Source: Methylotenera sp. (GTDB taxonomy: Bacteria; Pseudomonadota; Gammaproteobacteria; Burkholderiales; Methylophilaceae). From it: DNA of 8,537 nt. The first letter of the stretch is position 1, and every line of letters begins with the position of its first letter. The notes under the pieces were generated by a model that was given only the letters and a program-made list of their open reading frames with translations, searched no databases and had not been told where the DNA came from. Positions 1-5,936 of this stretch are shown piece after piece. The translations under genes and the position numbers were made by a program. The stretch lies in assembly GCA_027487055.1 (NCBI GenBank), contig JAIYEJ010000309.1:1-8537 (forward strand). The letters are read 5' to 3'.

Positions 1-840
1 AGTTTATTTGGTGGCGGCAAAATCGATGCAGAAACCTATGAAGAGCTTGAAACGATTTTAATTACTTCTGACATTGGTGTAAGTGCAACGCAAAAACTGC
101 TCGATAACTTAAAAAAACGAGTTAAGCATGAAAATTTAGAAGATACAAGCGCACTCAAACAAGCATTAAAAGCTGAGTTATTATCTGCACTAGCGCCTTT
201 AGAAATCCCTCTGCAAACTAATAGCCACGTGCCCTTTGTGATTATGCTTGCAGGTGTTAATGGCGCAGGAAAAACTACAACGATAGGCAAACTCGCAAAA
301 CTATTTCAATCGCAAGGTAAAAGCGTATTGATTGCTGCTGGCGACACTTTTAGAGCAGCGGCGCGCGAGCAATTGCAAGTGTGGGGCGAGCGTAACAATG
401 TGCATGTGATTGCTAGTGAAGGCGGCGACCCTGCCGCGGTGATTTTTGATGCAGTGAACTCTGCTATTGCAAAAAAAATTGACATTGTGATTGCGGATAC
501 GGCGGGCCGCTTGCCCACGCAAATGCACCTAATGGATGAAATTAAAAAAGTACAACGCGTGATTGGCAAAGCGTATGCTGGTGCACCACATGAGATTTTA
601 TTGGTGATTGATGCAAATACTGGTCAAAACGCAGTGAGCCAGGTAAAAGCATTTGATGATGCACTAGGCATCACAGGTTTGGTATTAAGTAAATTAGATG
701 GCTCAGCCAAAGGTGGCGTGATAGCGGCGATAGCTGAAGCACGACCGATACCGATACGATTTATAGGCATTGGTGAAGCGATTGATGACTTGCGCCCTTT
801 TAGTGCAGCAGAGTTTGTAGATGCATTATTTGATGCTTAA
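1..840 (+). CDS. ftsY: Signal recognition particle receptor FtsY, C-terminal part (5' end outside window)
   Basis: FtsY is the SRP-family GTPase that docks SRP-ribosome complexes at the inner membrane for co-translational insertion. The frame is open from base 1, and the N-domain is already under way (SLFGGGKIDAETYEELE), so the gene starts upstream and only the acidic N-terminal region is missing. Numbering codons from base 1, the G domain shows G1 GVNGAGKT (85-92), the SRP-type DTFRAAA motif (115-121), G3 DTAGR (166-170), the DANTGQNAVSQ segment, G4 SKLDG and the C-terminal GIGE...DDLRPF motif, ending in ALFDA. These match the E. coli FtsY C-terminus closely. A GTG at 229 is internal (just before G1) and is not a start. 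The gene is followed by ftsE, ftsX and rpoH, as in E. coli. Identification is secure. Confidence 0.97.
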   Translation, partial: SLFGGGKIDAETYEELETILITSDIGVSATQKLLDNLKKRVKHENLEDTSALKQALKAELLSALAPLEIPLQTNSHVPFVIMLAGVNGAGKTTTIGKLAKLFQSQGKSVLIAAGDTFRAAAREQLQVWGERNNVHVIASEGGDPAAVIFDAVNSAIAKKIDIVIADTAGRLPTQMHLMDEIKKVQRVIGKAYAGAPHEILLVIDANTGQNAVSQVKAFDDALGITGLVLSKLDGSAKGGVIAAIAEARPIPIRFIGIGEAIDDLRPFSAAEFVDALFDA

Positions 841-976
841 TTTATCGCTTTTCATGCAAAAATCAAAGCGCCTATAAAAGTTCATATCAAAACACCTTGC
901 CTGCAAGCCTTATGTATACTGCTTTCCAAGGCATCAGTTTTCTCTCAGTGTATTTTAATCGCACGATTCACAACAT

Positions 977-1004
977 ATTAAAGGTAAGGTTTTAGCGCTA
1001 TAAT
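977..1004 (+). promoter_or_regulatory. Candidate ftsE promoter with TATAAT abutting the start codon
   Basis: A perfect -10 hexamer TATAAT lies at 999-1004. The best -35 match at acceptable spacing is poor: ATTAAA at 977-982 with a 16-base spacer, 3 of 6 matches. A start point about 7 bases after the -10 would fall at 1011-1012, on the ftsE ATG itself. The -10 match is seen directly; the promoter role is inference and the weak -35 lowers confidence. The rest of the 171-base gap (841-1011) holds only small inverted repeats (896-907, and 907-911 with 928-932) with no clear role. Confidence 0.4.
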
Positions 1005-1011
1005 CTAACTC

Positions 1012-1689
1012 ATGATTACTTTTGATAATGTCACCAAGCGTTACCCTGGCAGCCATGAAGCGCTTACTAACGTGAGCTTTACAATTAATCAGGGCGAGCT
1101 TGTGTATGTCACAGGGCATTCTGGTGCAGGCAAAAGTACCTTGCTAAAACTGATGGCGGCGATTGAACGACCAACCACAGGCACTGTGCTGATTAACAAT
1201 CAAAATGTGAGCAAACTTAAATCTGGCACGCTTCCTTATGTGCGCCGAAAGTTTGGTTTAGTGTTTCAAGACCATAAACTTTTATATGATAGAAACTGCT
1301 ATCACAATGTCGCTCTGCCTTTATCAATTAACGGAATCACTGGCCAAGATGCTGGCAAACGCATTCGCGCAGCGCTCGACAAAGTGCGCTTGCTAGATAA
1401 AGAAAAAGCCATGCCGATTACACTTTCAGGCGGCGAGCAACAACGTCTAGCAATCGCGCGTGCAGTAGTTTCTAGGCCATCGATATTAATTGCAGATGAA
1501 CCAACAGGTAACTTAGATAAAGTATATGCCGCAGATATTCTGCAATTGTTTAACGCCTTTCAGCAAGTAGGTGTCACCGTGATTATTGCAACACACGACG
1601 CGCTCGGCAATAGCCAAAATGAACATGTCAGCAGCAAAATTCTACATTTAAACCAAGGTAGACTTGTAAAAGCTGAGGTCGCGGTATGA
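1012..1689 (+). CDS. ftsE: Cell division ATP-binding protein FtsE
   Basis: FtsE is the cytoplasmic ATPase of the FtsEX complex, an ABC-type machine that does not mainly transport. It drives FtsX conformational change to activate periplasmic peptidoglycan hydrolases through EnvC-like partners, and aids divisome assembly. The 225-residue protein has Walker A GHSGAGKST (35-43), Q-loop Gln86, signature LSGGEQQR (138-145), Walker B ILIADE (158-163), D-loop NLD (167-169) and switch His195, so all ATPase elements are intact. The N-terminus MITFDNVTKRYPG fits the FtsE family. An in-frame TAA at 1006-1008 excludes any start further upstream. No Shine-Dalgarno lies within 20 bases of the ATG; the nearest AAGG-like bases are at 981-989. 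Combined with the adjacent -10 box this suggests a leaderless message. The stop overlaps the ftsX start (ATGA). Confidence 0.97.
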   Translation: MITFDNVTKRYPGSHEALTNVSFTINQGELVYVTGHSGAGKSTLLKLMAAIERPTTGTVLINNQNVSKLKSGTLPYVRRKFGLVFQDHKLLYDRNCYHNVALPLSINGITGQDAGKRIRAALDKVRLLDKEKAMPITLSGGEQQRLAIARAVVSRPSILIADEPTGNLDKVYAADILQLFNAFQQVGVTVIIATHDALGNSQNEHVSSKILHLNQGRLVKAEVAV

Positions 1690-2591
1690 AATCTTGGCTA
1701 ACACAGCACTCGCAAGCACTAAAACTGGTGTTGAGCCGTTTTAAGGCCAACTTACTCAATACCTTGTTTATTTGTCTTGCAATCGGCGTTACGCTTGCCC
1801 TGCCGAGCATCATGTACACGGTTTTAAGTAGCTTAAGTGGGTTGGCTAACAACGTAAAAAGCGAATCGCAAATCAGTGTATTTTTAAGCGCAGACCAAGC
1901 GGTTGACACTGCAACCGCCATTAAAGCGGCACTAGAAAAAAATGCGGAGGTAAAATCATTTAAGTTTGTTGCTAAAGAAGATGCGCTAAAACAACTAGAA
2001 ACTGCTACTGCAAATAACAATGTACTGAGCTCACTTGAACAAAACCCGCTGCCAGATGCATTTTTTATTACACCTAAAAATTTAGATGCTGCTTCAATTG
2101 AAAGCTTAAAAAACGATTTAGCCAAGTTAGAAGGCATTGAAGAAGTTGTGGTGGATGGCGCTTGGATTAAACGGCTCAATTACCTGATATTGATTGGACA
2201 AAAAGCGATGGTGATTATTACTAGCCTACTTGGTTTTGCACTTGTAGCAGTCATAGGCAACACCATACGCATGCAAATTTTAACCCAACAAGCAGAAATT
2301 GAAGTAAGCCAATTAATCGGTGCGACAAAAAGCTTCATTCGTCGGCCGTTTTTATATTTAGGTGCGCTCTATGGCTTAATCGGTGGTTTGTTTGCGTTAT
2401 TTATTACCTACGCAGTTATTTCTGTTTTTAATCAATCACTTAATACATTATCACGTGAATATCAAACTGACTTTTCAATTAATTTACCTGACATCACAAG
2501 TGGATCAGTAGTATGTTTGTTATCACTAGTCGTTGGACTTGTATCTGCGTATTTTGCGGTTTCAAAATCGTTATTTAAAAATATCAATTAA
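1686..2591 (+). CDS. ftsX: Cell division membrane protein FtsX
   Basis: FtsX is the inner-membrane partner of FtsE, relaying ATP hydrolysis to periplasmic cell-wall hydrolase activators during septation. The 301-residue protein shows the family layout. A short cytoplasmic N-terminus is followed by TM1 at about 23-46, a periplasmic loop of about 120 residues (the hydrolase-activator contact region in the family), then TM2 at about 173-191, TM3 at about 221-247 and TM4 at about 272-290. The short polar segment between TM2 and TM3 (TQQAEIEVSQLIGATKSFI) is the typical cytoplasmic coupling region. The N-terminal tail is much shorter than the longer cytoplasmic extension of E. coli FtsX (about 350 residues). 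Translation is probably coupled to ftsE through the 4-base ATGA overlap. I see no convincing terminator after the stop, so read-through into rpoH is possible. Confidence 0.95.
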   Translation: MKSWLTQHSQALKLVLSRFKANLLNTLFICLAIGVTLALPSIMYTVLSSLSGLANNVKSESQISVFLSADQAVDTATAIKAALEKNAEVKSFKFVAKEDALKQLETATANNNVLSSLEQNPLPDAFFITPKNLDAASIESLKNDLAKLEGIEEVVVDGAWIKRLNYLILIGQKAMVIITSLLGFALVAVIGNTIRMQILTQQAEIEVSQLIGATKSFIRRPFLYLGALYGLIGGLFALFITYAVISVFNQSLNTLSREYQTDFSINLPDITSGSVVCLLSLVVGLVSAYFAVSKSLFKNIN

Positions 2592-2608
2592 TGCATTCAA
2601 ATTAATTC

Positions 2609-2638
2609 TTCAACAGCTCTTTGGCTTATTGTTATAAA
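2609..2638 (+). promoter_or_regulatory. Candidate upstream rpoH promoter (extended -10)
   Basis: TGTTATAAA at 2630-2638 is an extended -10 (TG, one base, TATAAA). A weak -35, TTCAAC at 2609-2614, sits 18 bases upstream. The start would be near 2645, giving a leader of about 150 bases that carries the CIRCE element. Other -10-like TAAAAT hexamers occur at 2690-2695, 2714-2719 and 2757-2762, none with a good -35. The sequence alone cannot decide which is used, and more than one may be, as in other rpoH genes. Confidence 0.35.
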
Positions 2639-2732
2639 TAAAGCGTTAAAACCATTTCTTTCTATCATTAAATGCTCATAGTTAATCAGTAAAATATTTA
2701 GCATTAGATCTAGTAAAATGAACTTTTTTCTA

Positions 2733-2759
2733 CTAGCACTCTCATAAGTAGAGTGCTAA
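2733..2759 (+). promoter_or_regulatory. CIRCE operator (HrcA binding site) in front of rpoH
   Basis: The arms are CTAGCACTC (2733-2741) and GAGTGCTAA (2751-2759), separated by exactly 9 bases. The CIRCE consensus is TTAGCACTC-N9-GAGTGCTAA, so 17 of 18 arm positions match; only the first base differs. CIRCE is bound by the repressor HrcA, classically at groES/groEL and hrcA-grpE-dnaK operons, and is relieved on heat shock. Its centre lies about 47 bases before the proposed rpoH start, overlapping or just downstream of candidate promoters, where a repressor could block initiation or act as a roadblock. The hrcA gene is not in the window. The sequence match is strong; regulation of rpoH is inferred from position. 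Confidence 0.93.
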
Positions 2760-2791
2760 AATAGTAACGTAACTTAATAAAGGAGCTCTAC
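2748..2791 (+). promoter_or_regulatory. Possible RNA structure masking the rpoH ribosome-binding region
   Basis: In the transcript, GUAGAGU (2748-2754) can pair with GCUCUAC (2785-2791) in seven pairs, one of them G-U. This would cover the last base of the Shine-Dalgarno and the spacer before the AUA. Alternatively CUUUUUU (2723-2729) can pair with AAAGGAG (2779-2785) in seven pairs including two G-U, enclosing a hairpin made by the CIRCE arms. The first helix and the CIRCE hairpin exclude each other. This resembles how rpoH or FourU-type leaders hide a ribosome site at low temperature, but the pairing was found by eye with no energy calculation. Confidence 0.3.
2780..2785 (+). promoter_or_regulatory. 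Shine-Dalgarno AAGGAG that points to an AUA start for rpoH
   Basis: AAGGAG is a strong anti-16S match and is followed by 7 bases and then ATA at 2793. No ATG, GTG, TTG or CTG occurs in the rpoH frame between the upstream stop (TAA, 2778-2780) and the ATG at 2847. The ATG at 2847 lies 61 bases beyond this site and has no Shine-Dalgarno of its own. The site therefore decides the start in favour of ATA. Confidence 0.8.
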
Positions 2792-2792
2792 C

Positions 2793-3644
2793 ATAAACGC
2801 TTTAACTATACCGTCAATCACGTCATTAGACAGTTTTGATCAATATATGCGTGCAATTAAGGCCTTTCCGCTGTTAAGCGCTGAGGAAGAATATGACTAC
2901 GCAACACGTTTGAAAAACGATAATGATATTGAAGCCGCACAGATGCTAATTGTTTCGCACCTGCGCCTTGTCGTGAGCATTGCACGAGGTTACATGGGTT
3001 ATGGCATAGCTCAGTCTGATTTAATTCAAGAAGGCAATATTGGCTTAATGAAAGCAGTAAAGCGTTTTGATCCTGACCGTGGAGTGCGTTTAGTTTCTTT
3101 TGCTATGCATTGGATTAAAGCGGAGATTAATGAATTTATTGTACGTAATTGGCGCTTAGTTAAAACCGCGACCACTAAAGCACAGCGTAAGTTATTTTTT
3201 AATTTGCGTAGCATGAAACAAGGCCAAGACACATTACACCCAGACGAAGTGAACCGTATTGCGCGTGAGTTAAATGTAAAGCCTGAAGAAGTGAAAGAAA
3301 TGGAATATCGTTTAAATGGTCACGAAATTTCTTTAGATTCAAATACTGATGATGACGGCGATGAGAGTTTCAGCCCAATTGCTTATTTAGAAGATGAAAG
3401 CCTTGAGCCATCTGAATTTTTAGAGATTCAGCAAAATGAAGCCTTGCAATCAACTGGTTTAAGTAAAGCGCTTGCTTCTTTAGACGAGCGTAGCCGCCGC
3501 ATTTTAGAGGCACGCTGGTTAAGCGAGAATTCAAACTTAACTTTGCATGATTTGGCAGCCGAGTTTAATGTATCTGCGGAGCGCATTCGTCAAATTGAGC
3601 AAAAGGCAATGCAAAAAATTAAAAGCCATATGCTGGCTGTATAA
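2793..3644 (+). CDS. rpoH: RNA polymerase heat-shock sigma factor RpoH (sigma-32), probable AUA start
   Basis: RpoH directs RNA polymerase to heat-shock promoters for chaperones and proteases. Read from ATA at 2793 the protein has 283 residues (E. coli: 284) and begins (M)NALTIPSITSLDSFDQYMR, aligning with the E. coli N-terminus (LDSYIR). Region 2 contains DLIQEGNIGLMK (76-87) and RLVSFAMHWIKAEI. The RpoH box QRKLFFNLR is at 131-139, one residue off its E. coli position, supporting this start. The C-terminal region 4.2 helix-turn-helix has SAERIRQIE at about 261-269. The residue matching E. coli Ile54, needed for SRP/FtsY-dependent membrane control, is kept as Ile53. The first ATG (2847) would begin inside region 1.2 and drop 18 residues. 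A sequencing error (ATG read as ATA) is the main alternative. Upstream are a CIRCE operator and candidate promoters; downstream is a terminator. Confidence 0.93.
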   Translation: MNALTIPSITSLDSFDQYMRAIKAFPLLSAEEEYDYATRLKNDNDIEAAQMLIVSHLRLVVSIARGYMGYGIAQSDLIQEGNIGLMKAVKRFDPDRGVRLVSFAMHWIKAEINEFIVRNWRLVKTATTKAQRKLFFNLRSMKQGQDTLHPDEVNRIARELNVKPEEVKEMEYRLNGHEISLDSNTDDDGDESFSPIAYLEDESLEPSEFLEIQQNEALQSTGLSKALASLDERSRRILEARWLSENSNLTLHDLAAEFNVSAERIRQIEQKAMQKIKSHMLAV

Positions 3645-3660
3645 TTGATTTTAAAAAGTA

Positions 3661-3691
3661 AAAAAAAGCCGACTTGAAGTCGGCTTTTTTT
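3661..3691. terminator. Bidirectional intrinsic terminator between rpoH and the convergent dynamin-like gene
   Basis: Arms GCCGACT (3668-3674) and AGTCGGC (3678-3684) form a 7-bp GC-rich stem with a TGA loop. Seven A's lie on one side (3661-3667) and seven T's on the other (3685-3691), which can extend the stem to 14 bp. Either strand therefore yields a hairpin followed by a U-run. It begins 17 bases after the rpoH stop and lies 22 bases beyond the stop of the minus-strand gene, so it can serve both. Confidence 0.93.
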
Positions 3692-3712
3692 GTTTTAATA
3701 CTTTTTTATCAA

Positions 3713-5671
3713 CTAGGCAGCTTTACTTTCTTCCGAGCCTTCAAACGCAAGGGCATTCCCCATATGCTGACGCAATATTTGCAAATCAGTAATTTGAGAA
3801 CGAATACTTTTTTCGATATTTTCAAGTTCTAAAATACGATCTTCTAACGTATCTGTTGCTTTATAAATGCGTTTAATACTTTCTAGGCGGCGACGTAACT
3901 GTAATTGGTGTTCACGTACTTGCGATTCCATTGGTGCAATTACTGCTTTTAGCCAATTTTCCACATCACGATTAGCCACTTCATACACATGAATTACGCG
4001 ACTTGCGAGCGTTTCAAAAAACTTGCTAGTTAAGGTCATTTTTTCATTCGCAATCATATTAAAGGCAGTGTTAAATTGCTCTTTATATGCGCGCTCTAGT
4101 TTGGCCAACTCTTTTTGATAACGCAATGTTGAAAATGCTGGTGGTTCAGATTTACGTAAGCCATGCTCTTTCGAGAACTTATCGTACATCACATCCATCA
4201 TTTTCTTAATCTCATCAATTTGTGCGTCAGATGACACCAAACGTGCTTTAAGATCTAAGAAAAAATTATCCATTGCATCACGAATCGTTTTAGTAAATTT
4301 AGCCGAAACCATGGTTTCGCGGGTTGTATGCACTTGCACTTTAAGTGCTTCCATCCCCAGCAAGGTGAACAATTTATTGGTTTGTTGCGAGAACACACTA
4401 CGTAAGGCCTGAAAACGCTGTAAGCCTTTTTCAAAGTTTTCTTTGTCTAGCTTAACCTTGTTCATCATGTGCTCTACTACATCTTCGTTTTTGCCACGCA
4501 AACCACGAAGCTCTTCAAGCTGTTCAACCACGCCAGTCACACGCGATTCCAATACCATATTTGAGTTGGCGATTAAATCTTCAATCTCGTTTTTAGTGTT
4601 GTCACGTACAATTTCTTTTTTAGATGGAATTAACTCATCAGATAACGCTTTTTCAAGCTCTGGCAGACGACTTTGCACAAGCAATGCTTCATCACCATTA
4701 ATTTTAGCCAACAAACCTTTTTGTGCAGATGTTGGGAAAATCTGGTTTGTTTCTAAACCAAGCAGTTCAGCACTGGTTTTAACTTGTTTAAGAATTTCTT
4801 TCTCAATTTCATTTTCGTTCTTAAGTTCGTCCCACAAGCCGTCAATCTTATTCAATACGGCTAAGCGTCCTTTTTGCTTCCATCGTGTACCGCTAATATA
4901 TTGCCGCCAAACGTCGATTTCAGACTTTGTGACACCTGTATCTGCCGCCAAAATAAACAAAACTGCATGCGCATTTGGCAACATATTGAGCGTTAACTCA
5001 GGCTCAGTACCAATCGCATTTAAACCAGGGGTATCTAAAATTACCAAACCTTGCTCAAGCAAAGGATGTGGGAAATTGATCATGGCATAGCGCCAGCATG
5101 GAATATCAATGGTGCCGTCTTTGTTAAGACTCATGGCATCATCGCTGCTGTTTGGGTCAAACAAACCGAATTTTTCTGCCTCTAACGCACTCACTACTTT
5201 GGTTTTGCTGACCTCTTTAAAAGCGGCAACCATGCTGTCATTATTGTTGACATCAAAAGTAACCGTATGCCATTCATCAGGGTAGCGTTTGTACTCGGTC
5301 GTGGTCGCATCTGATGACCGTGTATCAATTGGCAACATCATAATCGACGTTGGTTTTGTTGCATCGTAAAGCAATTCGGTTGGGCACATCGTGGTGCGGC
5401 CAGCACTAGAAGGCAATAAGCGTTGACCATAATCTGCAAAGAAAATCGCATTAATAAGTTCAGACTTGCCACGCGAGAATTCTGCAACAAATGCGACATT
5501 TAATTTATCTTCGCGCAGGCGCTCTAGCAAATTAGTAATACGCTGATCTATCTGCGCATCATTGAGTTCTTGCTCATTTAGCCAACTACGGTAGTCACAA
5601 ATACTATCCACAAGGGCTTTTCGCCACTGTGAATACTCTGCAAACTGATGCGCTAGTTTATTTTCTGCCAT
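3713..5671 (-). CDS. Dynamin-like large GTPase
   Basis: This is a 652-residue bacterial dynamin-superfamily protein. From the ATG (base 5671): a helical N-terminus, a G1 loop AEFSRGKS (63-70; Ala where the classic motif has Gly), a G2 region GRTTMCPTE (91-99), G3 DTPGLN (213-218), G4 NKID (274-277) and G5-like TSAQKG. About 110 residues separate G2 and G3, more than in a compact G domain, and include a conserved-looking FPHPLLEQGLVILDTPG approach. The second half is long, charged and helical with probable coiled coils, ending in leucine/glutamate-rich heptads. I see no transmembrane segment or signal peptide, so it is probably cytosolic or peripheral. Bacterial relatives remodel membranes or, as E. 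coli CrfC (YjdA), bind the replication clamp; which applies here is unknown. A TTG at 5683 adds four residues but lacks a ribosome site. GGGGG precedes the ATG by six bases, a weak one. It is monocistronic and convergent with rpoH. Confidence 0.88.
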   Translation of the reverse strand: MAENKLAHQFAEYSQWRKALVDSICDYRSWLNEQELNDAQIDQRITNLLERLREDKLNVAFVAEFSRGKSELINAIFFADYGQRLLPSSAGRTTMCPTELLYDATKPTSIMMLPIDTRSSDATTTEYKRYPDEWHTVTFDVNNNDSMVAAFKEVSKTKVVSALEAEKFGLFDPNSSDDAMSLNKDGTIDIPCWRYAMINFPHPLLEQGLVILDTPGLNAIGTEPELTLNMLPNAHAVLFILAADTGVTKSEIDVWRQYISGTRWKQKGRLAVLNKIDGLWDELKNENEIEKEILKQVKTSAELLGLETNQIFPTSAQKGLLAKINGDEALLVQSRLPELEKALSDELIPSKKEIVRDNTKNEIEDLIANSNMVLESRVTGVVEQLEELRGLRGKNEDVVEHMMNKVKLDKENFEKGLQRFQALRSVFSQQTNKLFTLLGMEALKVQVHTTRETMVSAKFTKTIRDAMDNFFLDLKARLVSSDAQIDEIKKMMDVMYDKFSKEHGLRKSEPPAFSTLRYQKELAKLERAYKEQFNTAFNMIANEKMTLTSKFFETLASRVIHVYEVANRDVENWLKAVIAPMESQVREHQLQLRRRLESIKRIYKATDTLEDRILELENIEKSIRSQITDLQILRQHMGNALAFEGSEESKAA

Positions 5672-5720
5672 TCTAACCCCCAAAAGTTTAGCTAAAACAA
5701 GCTACTTTTCTAGTAAAAGC

Positions 5721-5748
5721 ACTTTATCACGACAAAGTAAATAGTCAA
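5721..5748 (-). promoter_or_regulatory. Candidate promoter of the dynamin-like gene
   Basis: On the minus strand, -35 TTGACT (5748-5743, 5 of 6 matches) is followed by a 16-base spacer and -10 TAAAGT (5726-5721, 4 of 6). Transcription would begin near 5714, about 43 bases before the ATG. A small dyad, CTTTT (5705-5709) with AAAAG (5715-5719), sits at the expected start point and could be an operator or chance in AT-rich DNA. Confidence 0.5.
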
Positions 5749-5878
5749 ATAAATCATATACATTTTAATGCTCATTTAATCTAATTTCTGACCAAAGGTT
5801 GCTTTTTAGTAACAAACGGTTCGAAAATTAAATAATTTGTTGCAATAACCGCCATTATATTAGGGAATCGTCTTGTTC

Positions 5879-5887
5879 TGCTATCAT
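5879..5887 (+). promoter_or_regulatory. Candidate extended -10 promoter of the DUF971-ubi operon
   Basis: TGCTATCAT contains an extended -10 (TG, one base, TATCAT; 5 of 6 matches). No good -35 is visible at 16-18 bases, which is tolerated for extended -10 promoters. The predicted start is near 5894, about 39 bases before the DUF971 gene. The remainder of the 261-base divergent region is AT-rich and holds small dyads such as AAATTA-AA-TAATTT at 5825-5838. Confidence 0.4.
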
Positions 5888-5915
5888 CTTGTTTTGATTT
5901 ATTTTAACTAAAAAC

Positions 5916-5936
5916 ATGGGTAATCATCACAAATGA
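5916..5936 (+). other. Tiny upstream reading frame overlapping the DUF971 start
   Basis: ATG at 5916 opens a six-residue frame (MGNHHK) whose TGA (5934-5936) overlaps the ATG of the downstream gene (5933-5935) in the arrangement ATGA. This is the geometry used for translational coupling. It has no evident Shine-Dalgarno, and short frames arise by chance, so this is a possibility only. Confidence 0.2.

Noticed and set aside
229..840. ftsY start at GTG 229
   Set aside because: The frame is open back to base 1 and encodes typical FtsY N-domain sequence, so 229 is internal.
846..870. Hairpin CGCTTT/AAAGCG after ftsY as a terminator
   Set aside because: The stem is only 6 bp with a 13-base loop and no U-run follows.
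897..920. Promoter TTGCCT/TATACT between ftsY and ftsE
   Set aside because: The spacer is only 12 bases, too short for a normal sigma-70 promoter.
1628..2179. 183-codon minus-strand frame across the ftsE-ftsX junction
   Set aside because: It is antisense to two well-supported genes and has low-complexity composition; it is a shadow.
2733..2759. CIRCE inverted repeat read as an ftsX terminator
   Set aside because: No T-run follows, and the arm sequence and spacing match the HrcA operator almost exactly.
2847..3644. rpoH start at ATG 2847
   Set aside because: It has no Shine-Dalgarno, would lose conserved N-terminal residues, and leaves the strong AAGGAG at 2780 unexplained.
4443..5090. 215-codon plus-strand frame antisense to the dynamin-like gene
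   Set aside because: Its translation is Ser/Cys-rich with no recognisable domain, while the opposite strand encodes clear GTPase motifs; it is a shadow.
5672..5683. TTG 5683 as the start of the dynamin-like gene
   Set aside because: It adds only four residues and lacks a ribosome site, while an ATG at 5671 follows a G-rich stretch.
5871..5893. Direct repeat TCTTGTT at 5871-5877 and 5887-5893
   Set aside because: The units are only 7 bases in AT-rich DNA with no matching family or third copy; this could easily be chance.
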